Below, piece after piece: positions 57,673 to 64,000 of a stretch of DNA of 64,000 bases. The stretch comes from CAVYBY01 sp963766935 (GTDB lineage: Bacteria > Actinomycetota > UBA4738 > HRBIN12). Position numbers and translations under genes: made by a program. The notes under the pieces are model-generated. The model did no database searches. It saw only the letters and a list, made by a program, of their open reading frames with translations, and was not told the DNA's origin. Within the stretch, counting starts at the first letter, position 1. The number at the start of each line of letters is the position of its first letter. Where the stretch lies: NCBI GenBank assembly GCA_963766935.1, contig CAVYBY010000010.1, positions 1 to 64,000 on the forward strand, in the 5' to 3' direction.

Positions 57673-58397
57673 GGAATCAGCGACTGCGACGGCGGCGCCA
57701 GGGAGATCACGCCGGTGGACACCAGCACGTCCAGGTAGCTGTTGTAGGCGTCCTTCAACGTCTGGTTCGCCTGCGACCCGAGGCTGCTCGCCTGCACCGC
57801 GAGCGCCTTGATCTGCGGTCCCACAGCCTCGGCAGCTTGCCGTGCGACCTGGGCCGAGCTGGCGAAGAGCCCGAGCGACAGGACCAGGTTTTCCTGGCTG
57901 TCGAGCACCTTCTGCGCCTCGTAGGTGCTGAAGGCATCGGCGTTGGAGATGATCGTCGAGGCGTCGAACTGCGACAGCTGTTTCTTCGCCGTCTGAGCGC
58001 TCTTGGCAAACCCCGCCAGGGCCTTGGTCGCGCCGTCGGGCACCTGGCCCTTCTTCAGGCTCGCGATCGCGGTCGCGAGGTCGGGGAGCACCACCGGGGT
58101 CTGGCCCTGGCTCACCGTCCCCACGGCCCCGAACGCGCCGTCCACGGCCGTCTGCCACTGCTGGAGCGCGCCCGTCTTCCGGCTGGCCTTCGCAGCGTCC
58201 GCGGAGGTCGCGTCCTCCCTGTGGATGCCGACCCAGATCCACACCACCAGGGCGGCGAAGAGCAGACCCAGGACGAACATCGAGGTCAGCTGGACCCATC
58301 GCCGTGCCCACAGCGGCGGTTTGACGACGACCGGCTCGCGTTTGGGGGCCCGCGCCACCGGCCGCTGCTTGGTCTTGCCCTTGCCCTTGATGGCCAT
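57669..58397 (-). CDS. Single-pass membrane protein of unknown function
   Basis: A 242-residue protein. A Lys/Arg-rich cytoplasmic N-terminus (KGKGKTKQRPVARAPKREP) is followed by one helix at ~35-55 (LTSMFVLGLLFAALVVWIWV) and an outer helical domain of Ala/Gln/Ser-rich segments (LQQWQTAVDGAFGAVGTVSQ, then LSLGLFASSAQVARQAAEAV). I do not recognise a family. GGGGAGA precedes the ATG. It is coupled to the lipid kinase gene and lies 5 bp from tatC, so it may serve the envelope. Confidence 0.78.
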   Translation of the reverse strand: MAIKGKGKTKQRPVARAPKREPVVVKPPLWARRWVQLTSMFVLGLLFAALVVWIWVGIHREDATSADAAKASRKTGALQQWQTAVDGAFGAVGTVSQGQTPVVLPDLATAIASLKKGQVPDGATKALAGFAKSAQTAKKQLSQFDASTIISNADAFSTYEAQKVLDSQENLVLSLGLFASSAQVARQAAEAVGPQIKALAVQASSLGSQANQTLKDAYNSYLDVLVSTGVISLAPPSQSLIP

Positions 58398-58402
58398 GCT
58401 CG

Positions 58403-59179
58403 CTATCTCCCCATCATCCGGCCGACGATAATGGATGCCTCGTAGAACAGACACATGGGGATCGTCATCGCAAGCATCGTGTAGGGGTCGCCGCTCGGGG
58501 TGATGACGGCGGCGAAGATCGCGATCGCGAGGATCGCCCACCGGCGCCAGGATCTCAGCCGCCGCGACGACAGAACGCCCACGAGCTCGAGGAATACGAG
58601 AACGATCGGAAACAGGAACGAGAGCCCGAACGCAAGCGTGACGAGCAGGACGAAGCCCACGTAGCGATCGAGGAACAGCAGCGGCGCGGTGCTCTCACCC
58701 GCGAACCCCAGCAGAAAGCCGAACGCCTTCGGAAGCGTGTAGTAGGCAAACGCGGCTCCGAGCAGGAAGAGGAAGGTCGCCGAGCCGACGAACGGGAGCG
58801 ACCACCGCCGCTCGCGCTCCGTGAGCCCCGGGACGATGAACGCCCACAGCTGGTACAGGACCACCGGGAGCGAAACCGCAAGACCCAGGTACACGACCAC
58901 CTTCAGCTTGACGAGCATTCCGTCGACCGGTGACTGGAAGACGAGCCGGCACCCGGTGGGCGGCCGGTAGGCCGGGTGGGCGGAGAGGTAGTCGCAGAAC
59001 GGGCCGCGGATGAGATTCATGAACGGGTCGAACAGGAACCACCCGACGACCGATCCGAGGGCCAGCGCGATCAGCGACACGACCAGGCGATGCCGCAGCT
59101 CGAGGAGGTGCTCGAGGAGGGTCATGGTGCCGGTCCGCGCCTCTTGGGACTTGTGGAACCGCTGAGGGATCAGGCGCAT
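58403..59179 (-). CDS. tatC: Sec-independent translocase TatC
   Basis: A 258-residue protein with six membrane helices. The conserved MTLLEHLLELRHRLVVSLIA motif is at the N-terminus, FQSPVDGMLVKLKVVVYLGL and LTERERRWSLPFV follow, with FITPSGDP-like ITPSGDP near the end. TatC binds twin-arginine signals. The first 18 residues are non-conserved, so a start at MTLLEHL is an alternative. It is 22 bp from tatB in the same direction; Rv2093c and Rv2094c have this order. Confidence 0.94.
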   Translation of the reverse strand: MRLIPQRFHKSQEARTGTMTLLEHLLELRHRLVVSLIALALGSVVGWFLFDPFMNLIRGPFCDYLSAHPAYRPPTGCRLVFQSPVDGMLVKLKVVVYLGLAVSLPVVLYQLWAFIVPGLTERERRWSLPFVGSATFLFLLGAAFAYYTLPKAFGFLLGFAGESTAPLLFLDRYVGFVLLVTLAFGLSFLFPIVLVFLELVGVLSSRRLRSWRRWAILAIAIFAAVITPSGDPYTMLAMTIPMCLFYEASIIVGRMMGR

Positions 59180-59201
59180 GGCAGGCTCCGTCGAGGGTCC
59201 G

Positions 59202-59597
59202 TCACTCGCCGGCCGGCGGGTCCGACGGGGACTCCTCGGGCACGGGCTCGGCTGCGGGCTCGGATTCGTCGGGCACGGGCTCGGATGCGTCGGGCTCGGC
59301 TGCGGCGCGGTCCTTGTGAGGCTCCTGATGGAAGGCGCCGCGGACGTCGGCCGACCGCATGACCTCGTCGGCGGTCTTGCGCATCTCGTTCACGGCGCCC
59401 CGCATCTCGTCGGCCGCCTCCCGGAACTCGTCGGGCAAGCCCGTCTGCACCATGTCGCGGACCTCGGCCTGCACCTTCCGAAGCTCCCGGAACCCCCGGC
59501 CGACCCATCGGGCAAGCTCGGGCAGGCGTTCGGGGCCGACCACGACCAGCGCGATGATCAGCACGACCAGCAACTCGGGGGTCCCGATATTGAGCAT
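59202..59597 (-). CDS. tatB: Sec-independent translocase TatB
   Basis: A 131-residue TatA/B-type protein. One N-terminal helix (PELLVVLIIALVVVGPERLP) is followed by an amphipathic helix (WVGRGFRELRKVQAEVRDMV) and an acidic, Pro/Glu-rich tail. The GxPELL start favours TatB over TatA; both may be in one. A TAGAAT lies 27 bp upstream of the ATG. It forms the substrate-receptor complex with TatC. Confidence 0.92.
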   Translation of the reverse strand: MLNIGTPELLVVLIIALVVVGPERLPELARWVGRGFRELRKVQAEVRDMVQTGLPDEFREAADEMRGAVNEMRKTADEVMRSADVRGAFHQEPHKDRAAAEPDASEPVPDESEPAAEPVPEESPSDPPAGE

Positions 59598-59624
59598 TGA
59601 GGGCGGAACGATCCGCTGTTTCCG

Positions 59625-59630
59625 ATTCTA
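59625..59630 (-). promoter_or_regulatory. -10 element TAGAAT upstream of tatB
   Basis: On the minus strand TAGAAT lies 27 nt before the tatB ATG, giving a short leader. No clear -35 was seen. Confidence 0.5.
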
Positions 59631-59705
59631 CCGCCGGCCTCGGTATCGGCCGAAGCCGAGACCACCACGAGGCGGGAACTCCCCCGGTCGAAGGTCCGCG
59701 GCAGG

Positions 59706-59900
59706 TCAGCCCGAGGCGCGCTCGCGGGCCCGATCGGCCTCCCGGGAGATGTCCTCGACGATCGGTCCCACCTCGTCGGAGAACCGGCCGACGGTCCGAA
59801 ACAGCACCAGGCCGTGGCGGGCCAGAGCGATCGCAAACACGAGCAGCGCGATCCCGGCCGCGAGAGAGAGCAGAAGCCAGACGAGGAGCCAGGTGGCCAT
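59706..59900 (-). CDS. Small single-pass membrane protein
   Basis: A 64-residue protein: one helix at residues 4-28 (WLLVWLLLSLAAGIALLVFA) followed by a charged helical tail (FSDEVGPIVEDISREADRAR). No family is recognised, though the tail resembles DUF948-type proteins. A TAGCAT element 6 nt before the ATG supports expression as a leaderless mRNA. Its position before tatB suggests an envelope role. Confidence 0.7.
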   Translation of the reverse strand: MATWLLVWLLLSLAAGIALLVFAIALARHGLVLFRTVGRFSDEVGPIVEDISREADRARERASG

Positions 59901-59906
59901 GCGGGG

Positions 59907-59912
59907 ATGCTA
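59907..59912 (-). promoter_or_regulatory. -10 element TAGCAT of small membrane protein gene
   Basis: On the minus strand TAGCAT ends 6 nt before the ATG at 59900. Confidence 0.55.
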
Positions 59913-59944
59913 CCCGACCCGGCCCCGGCGGGCCCAAGCCGATC

Positions 59945-60319
59945 TCAGGCTTCGGTGTCTTCGCTCTGGTGCAGGAAGCCGTTGATGTACCGGTCGTCCT
60001 GGAGCAGGAAGTGGAACTCGATGACGTCGTCGATCGAGAAGGCGGGTCCGTCCGGAAGGACGCGGCTCGGCTCGTCGCCGTCGTCGTCGAAGAGCTCGGG
60101 GTGCGGCGGCGACTCCGCTCCCCGCTCGATGTCGACGCCGGCCGAGACGAGCAGCGCCACGATCTTTCGGTCGGCGCGCTTCTCGACGTCGTCGCTGCAA
60201 CTCGGGCAGGTGAACCGGTAGCTCCCCTCGCGGCCGCTCGGCTCGACGGACAGGAGGATTGCCTCGGGTCCCATGTCGACCTCCCCGCAGCGGGGGCACG
60301 TTGTCCGGATCGTTGTCAT
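59945..60319 (-). CDS. Zinc-ribbon protein of unknown function
   Basis: A 124-residue protein with an N-terminal CPRC...CPSC zinc ribbon (TTCPRCGEVDMG, RFTCPSCSDD). It then has an acidic segment (FDDDGDEPSRV) and IDDVIEFHFLLQDDRYINGF. The family is not recognised. TAGCTG 5 nt before the ATG fits a leaderless start. It lies between pafC and the tat genes on the same strand. Confidence 0.78.
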   Translation of the reverse strand: MTTIRTTCPRCGEVDMGPEAILLSVEPSGREGSYRFTCPSCSDDVEKRADRKIVALLVSAGVDIERGAESPPHPELFDDDGDEPSRVLPDGPAFSIDDVIEFHFLLQDDRYINGFLHQSEDTEA

Positions 60320-60425
60320 CTACCCAGCTATCGGCGGTCGGTGAAGGGGCCTTGAGGGAAGAGATGGGGGGAACCCGTCGTAGGACCGATGGTTGAGAGG
60401 GCGCGAGATCGACTGCGGCGGAGCC

Positions 60426-61406
60426 CTATCGCCGATACTGAGTCAACGTCTCGCGGGCGAGGGTCCGGACCTGTTCCGCCAGCTCGTCGGGGGCGAGCAC
60501 CTCGGCCTCGGGACCGGCGCGCAGCATCAGCTTGGCGACCCATCCGAGCTGCCCCGTCGGCAGCGCAACCTCGACGGAACCGTCCTCGAGCTCCCGGACC
60601 TCCGTCACGGCGTAGTACTCCGCGATCCACCGGGCCCCCCGCCCGAGCCGCAGCCGCACCTCGACGTCGCCCGGGGCCGGAGTGTAAAGGGGGCGGCCCG
60701 CGCCTTCGAGGCCGCGCGGTTCGAACGCGTCGCCCGTGGGTGCGGCCTCCAGGATCCGGTCGGCTCGGAACAAGCGCTCGCCTTCGGCGTCGTCGTCCCA
60801 TGCGGCGACGTACCAGTGTCCGGAGCTCGCGAACACCTGCTCCGGGTCGATCCGGCGTTCGGTTCGCCGCCCGGTGGACGCCGCGTGGTACGTGATCGCC
60901 AGCCGGCGGTGGGTGCGCGCCGCGTCCAGCAGAAGATCGAGGTGCGGGGGCGCCGACCCATCGGCCTTGGCCGCCCCGATGGCATCCTCGGCCTCGCCCA
61001 GCAGCTCCGGGTCGAGCGTCGCGCGAAGGCGCGCCAGCGCGGCTTCGAGGGCCGGCGCCTCCGGGACTCCCGGCGTCGCCGCCAGCTCGGTGCCGCGCAG
61101 ATAGACGGCCAGGGCTTCCCGCCGGGTCAGCCGCAGCGGCCTCGAGAAGTGATCGGCCATCCCGATCCAGATCCGGTTCTCGTCGTCGACCTCGACGTCG
61201 ATCAGGTCACCGGGGCCGTAGGGCGGCAGCCCGGACATGAACAGCAAGTTGAGGTCGGCCCGGAGCTGGTCGGCCGAGACGTCGAACAGGGCCGCCGCCT
61301 CCTTCAGCTCGGTCCCCGGATGCCGGACCAGATAGGGCACGATCACGAGCATCCTCCCCAGCCGGTCCGAGGCCCGCGTGGGTGAGCGGCGCCGGGGGCT
61401 AGCCAC
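60426..61406 (-). CDS. pafC: PafC, WYL-domain transcriptional regulator
   Basis: A 326-residue regulator. A winged helix at ~20-85 (LVIVPYLVRHPGTELKEAAA, VSADQLRADLNLLF) is followed by a WYL domain (LAITYHAASTGRRTERRIDP, GHWYVAAWDDDAEGERLF). PafB and PafC act together to induce the DNA-damage response in mycobacteria, through single-stranded DNA sensing by the WYL domains. The GTG start overlaps the end of pafB by 8 bp. This gene has no frameshift. Confidence 0.92.
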   Translation of the reverse strand: MASPRRRSPTRASDRLGRMLVIVPYLVRHPGTELKEAAALFDVSADQLRADLNLLFMSGLPPYGPGDLIDVEVDDENRIWIGMADHFSRPLRLTRREALAVYLRGTELAATPGVPEAPALEAALARLRATLDPELLGEAEDAIGAAKADGSAPPHLDLLLDAARTHRRLAITYHAASTGRRTERRIDPEQVFASSGHWYVAAWDDDAEGERLFRADRILEAAPTGDAFEPRGLEGAGRPLYTPAPGDVEVRLRLGRGARWIAEYYAVTEVRELEDGSVEVALPTGQLGWVAKLMLRAGPEAEVLAPDELAEQVRTLARETLTQYRR

Positions 61407-62340
61407 CCAGAACCTCCAGGCGCCGGACGATCTCGTCGCGAAGCGAGGGGGGCTCCAAGACCTCGACGTCGGGGCCGAGCTCGAGCAGGAGCGAGGCGAC
61501 CGAGGCCTCGTCCGGGACGGGAATCGAGAGCTCCACCCGTCCGTCGTCGAGGGTGCCGGCCGTCGTCGCTCCCGCGATGGTCGCCCGTACGCGCCAGGCC
61601 GCCTCCGGAGCGGCTGCGACCGACGCCCGGTCCTCGGCCGCCGCGTCCCAGGGGCCGGCGCGGACGTGCTCGGTGGCGTGGAACCCTTCGGGCCGCGGCC
61701 TCCCCTCCCCGTCGTCCTTCGGCGCTCCTGCGAGCCGGGAGACGCGGAACGCCCGGACGGCGTCTCGGTCGCCGTCGTGCCCGACCAGGTACCAATGGCC
61801 GCCGCGATACACCACCGCGAAGGCGTCCACCTCCCGCTCGGACCCGGTCCCTTCGGCCGTGCGGTAGTGGAACCGGATCTTGCGGTGACGGCTCGCCGCG
61901 TCGGCGCAGGCGATGACGACCGAGGAGTCGGCGTCGGAGCCGCTCGCAAGCGGCCCGTCGACCAGGCTCCCCAGGACGCCGCCCTCGCTCCGAACAGGAG
62001 CTTGCGCATGCCGTGCTCGGCCGGCGAGTCGCCCGCCCCTGACTGGGCGGCGACCATCAGCGCCGCCAGCTCCTCGGGGGCGAACTCGATCTCCGGGAGG
62101 TAGTACTCGGCCTTCAGGATCCGGTAGCCCTGTTCGGTTCCGAACGCGTCCAGTCGACCATCCGAAGCGGGATGCCGAACTCGCGCAGCACGTCCTTGTC
62201 GCGCTCGAACATCCGCTTGGCGCTGTCGATGTTCTGCTGCTGGTAGGCTGGAGCGTCTCCTTGATCTCCTCGAAGGTCAGGGGGCGGGGGGTCTCCAACA
62301 GCAGGCCGACCAGGTTGAGGAGACGTTCCAGCGGGTGCAT
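61399..62340 (-). pseudogene. pafB: PafB, WYL-domain regulator, with three frameshifts
   Basis: The PafB protein can be rebuilt only by adding one base at each of three points near 62248, 62154 and 61991. The pieces are MHPLERLLNLVGLLL..., AYQQQNIDSAKRMFERDKDV..., EQGYRILKAEYYLPEIEFAP... and VDGPLASGSDADSSV... to the C-terminus, which includes the WYL region (RGGHWYLVGHDGDRDAVRAF). Three missing bases return to the original frame. The conserved pieces argue for sequencing error rather than decay. The intact protein would be ~315 residues and partner PafC. Confidence 0.85.
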
Positions 62341-62372
62341 CCGGGGCGGCCAGGCGGCATGATATCGGCGTC

Positions 62373-63476
62373 ATGTCGGGTCCCGGGACGCTCGTGATCC
62401 GCATCCGCCGGGGAGTGGTGACGGTGCTCGGCGACGCCCGGCCCGGCGCGCGCGAGCTCGACGTCGAGGTGGAGGGGGACGGGCGGTGGCGATCGCCTAT
62501 CCCGACCTGGTGGGGCCCGTCGCGGTGGGCGACCACGTCGTGCTCAACACCACCGCCGTGGGGCTCGGGCTGGGCACGGGCGGCGTGCACCTGGTCATGG
62601 CGGTGGAGGGCCGCGAAGACGGGGAGCCCGCCGGGCCGGGCCATGAAGCTGCGGTACGCACCCCCACGGTCCGTCCGCCGGTGGAGGAAGCCCCCGGGCC
62701 CTCCTCGAAGCCTCTGCGGGGCTGCGGGGCACGCCGGTGGTGTATCCCCCTGCATCCCTGCTGGCCCCGGTCGCCGCCGGAGCGGCGATCGGCGGGGCCC
62801 GGCGCGTCGCCTTCGTCATGACGGACGGGGCGGCCCTGCCCGCGGGCCTGTCGCGGACTGGTGGAGGAGCTGCGGCGGGCGGAGCTGCTCGCGGCGTGGT
62901 GACCGCCGGCCAGGCCTTCGGCGGGGACCTCGAGGCGGTCACCGTGTTCACCGGGCTCCTCGCCGCGGTGGAGGTGGCGGAGGCGGACGTGGTGGTGGTG
63001 GGCGACGGTCCGGGGAACCTCGGCACCAACAGCCCGTGGGGCACCTCGGCCCTGGGCTCGGCCATGTCGATGAACGCCGCGGGCATCCTCGGGGGCCGAC
63101 CCGTGGCCGCGCTGCGCATCAGCTTCGCGGACCCCCGAGAGCGCCATCGCGGGGTCTCCCACCACGCCCTGACCGCCCTGGCCCGGGTGGCACTTGTCCC
63201 GGTCCACGTGGCCGTGCCGGCCATCGAGGACGATCGACGCCGGGCCCAGGTCTGGGATGCCCTGCGGGCCGAGCGGCTGGAGGAGCGCCACCAGCTCGTC
63301 GAGGTCGCCGGCGAGCCGGCGCTGGCCGCGCTGCAGGAGCGCGGGGTCGGGTCCGCTCGATGGGCCGGTCCCCGTCCGAGGACCCCGAGTTCTTCCTGGC
63401 CGGCGGGGCGGCCGGGATCCTGGCCGGCCGCGCCGCCGCCGCCAACCGCCGCTGGCGAGGGGCCCAGCGCGACTAA
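62373..63476 (+). pseudogene. DUF3866-family gene with many frameshifts
   Basis: Segments of a ~350-residue DUF3866 protein appear in sequence across all three frames: VVTVLGDARPGARELDVEVE, then YPDLVGPVAVGDHVVLNTTA, MKLRYAP, LLEASAGLRGTPVVYPPASL, LVEELRRAELLAAW, AGQAFGGDLEAVTVFTGLLA with DGPGNLGTNSPWG, and EDPEFFLAGGAAGILAGR. At least six indels are needed, nearly all of them missing bases. It lies on the opposite strand between pafA and pafB. The function of DUF3866 is unknown. An error-prone contig end is the simplest reason for the damage. Confidence 0.78.
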
Positions 63477-63498
63477 CAGAGCTTGCGGGTCTGCCTCA

Positions 63499-64000
63499 TC
63501 ACATGTGGGCGATGAGCTGCTCGACGCGCTCGTCCACGGACTTGAAGGGGTCCTTGCAGAGCACCGTGCGCTGAGCCTGGTCGTTCAGCTTCAGGTGGAC
63601 CCAGTCCACCGTGTAGTCGCGGCGGCGGGCCTTCGCCTGGCGGATGAACTCCCCGCGCAGACGGGCCCGGGTGGTCTGCGGAGGATCGCGCATGGCCCGC
63701 TGGATCTGCTGGTCGGTGCGGACCCGTTCCATCGCGCCCCGCCTCCAGTAGGTAGTAGAGGCCCCGCTCGCGGTTGACGTCGTGGTAGGCCAGGTCCATC
63801 AGCGCCACCCTCGGGTGGCCGAGCGGGATGGCGTGCTTCTCGCGGTAGCGCTCCACCAGCCGCCACTTGGCCACCCAGTCGACCTTCCGGGCCAGCCGTT
63901 CGGGTTCGCCGGCCCGCAGGGCCTCCAGCGCATTCCCCCATTCGGCCAGCACGGTGCGCGACGCGTCGTCGGCATCCCGCCGCTCGAGGAAGCGGACGGC
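63499..64000 (-). pseudogene. pafA: PafA (Pup ligase) C-terminal part, partial and frameshifted
   Basis: The window ends inside this gene; its 5' part lies to the right. The C-terminal domain is visible as LARKVDWVAKWRLVERYRE, then ALMDLAYHDVNRERGLYYLL, a frameshift near 63740, then MERVRTDQQIQRAM and DWVHLKLNDQAQRTVLCKDP ending RVEQLIAHM. PafA attaches Pup to proteasome substrates. The related deamidase Dop is a less likely identity, given the pafBC context. No stop codon damage beyond the one frameshift is seen. Confidence 0.8.

Overview
The window is 64 kb of high-G+C DNA from an Actinomycetota chromosome, probably an uncultured lineage. Gene content and order match three blocks of the Mycobacterium tuberculosis chromosome from memory: Rv1691-Rv1713 (TPR, HAD, tlyA, nadK, recN, steA/steB, pyrG, NUDIX, xerD, scpA, scpB, rluB, cmk, der), Rv1826-Rv1832 (gcvH, garA, ftsR-like merR, DUF151, merR, gcvP) and Rv2089c-Rv2097c (pepE/Q, helY, tatC, tatA/B, pafC, pafB, pafA). 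Differences from mycobacteria include a two-subunit glycine decarboxylase, a deoB-deoA pair after xerD, an EPSP synthase gene next to cmk, and no parA before scpA. No phage, insertion sequence or CRISPR array is visible.

Layout. 1-260: 5S rRNA with a strong terminator, the end of an rRNA operon. 0.26-5.5 kb: TPR protein, metallo-beta-lactamase-fold hydrolase, a frameshifted DinB protein, an SSB-like protein, DUF1015 and a HAD phosphatase. 5.5-27.9 kb: a nearly continuous plus-strand series covering NAD kinase, DNA repair, cell-division factors, CTP synthesis, alanine dehydrogenase, XerD, deoxyribonucleoside catabolism, condensin ScpAB, pseudouridine synthase, tyrosine biosynthesis, CMP kinase and Der; aroA is on the opposite strand. 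27.9-41.4 kb: tRNA-Pro, pgsA, the gcvH/garA/ftsR block, a D,D-carboxypeptidase, hpt, DUF151, a hybrid histidine kinase with a divergent multi-domain response regulator, a second MerR and gcvPA-gcvPB. 41.4-46.7 kb: a dif-like sequence, then on the minus strand an Lnt-Ppm1 fusion, DUF4193, a candidate small RNA gene, an amidohydrolase and a stand-alone reverse transcriptase. 46.8-52 kb: Lrp, a lipoprotein, an atypical FtsH and CysS. 52-64 kb: minus-strand pepQ, two diacylglycerol-kinase-like genes, helY, tatC, tatB and the pafABC locus.

Two gene-expression habits stand out. Genes are packed with 4-bp ATGA, GTGA or TTGA overlaps, which suggests translational coupling. Many transcription units have a TANNNT -10 hexamer only 5-12 nt before an ATG or GTG with no Shine-Dalgarno sequence, the arrangement expected of leaderless mRNAs.

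The most notable items are: (i) a 28-bp XerCD/dif-like site at 41467-41494 between convergent genes, where gene orientation changes; (ii) a stand-alone reverse transcriptase with an Abi/UG-like motif at 45956-46678; (iii) a candidate ~110-nt small RNA at 44235-44344 with its own promoter and terminator; (iv) short 13-14-bp tandem repeats in four intergenic regions, two of them with related units; (v) a 27-bp tandem duplication inside aroA at its conserved SSGTT motif; and (vi) pgsA starting three bases after a tRNA. The last ~2 kb (61.9-63.8 kb) holds many single-base frameshifts in pafB, a DUF3866 gene and pafA. These look like consensus errors near a contig end rather than real gene decay.
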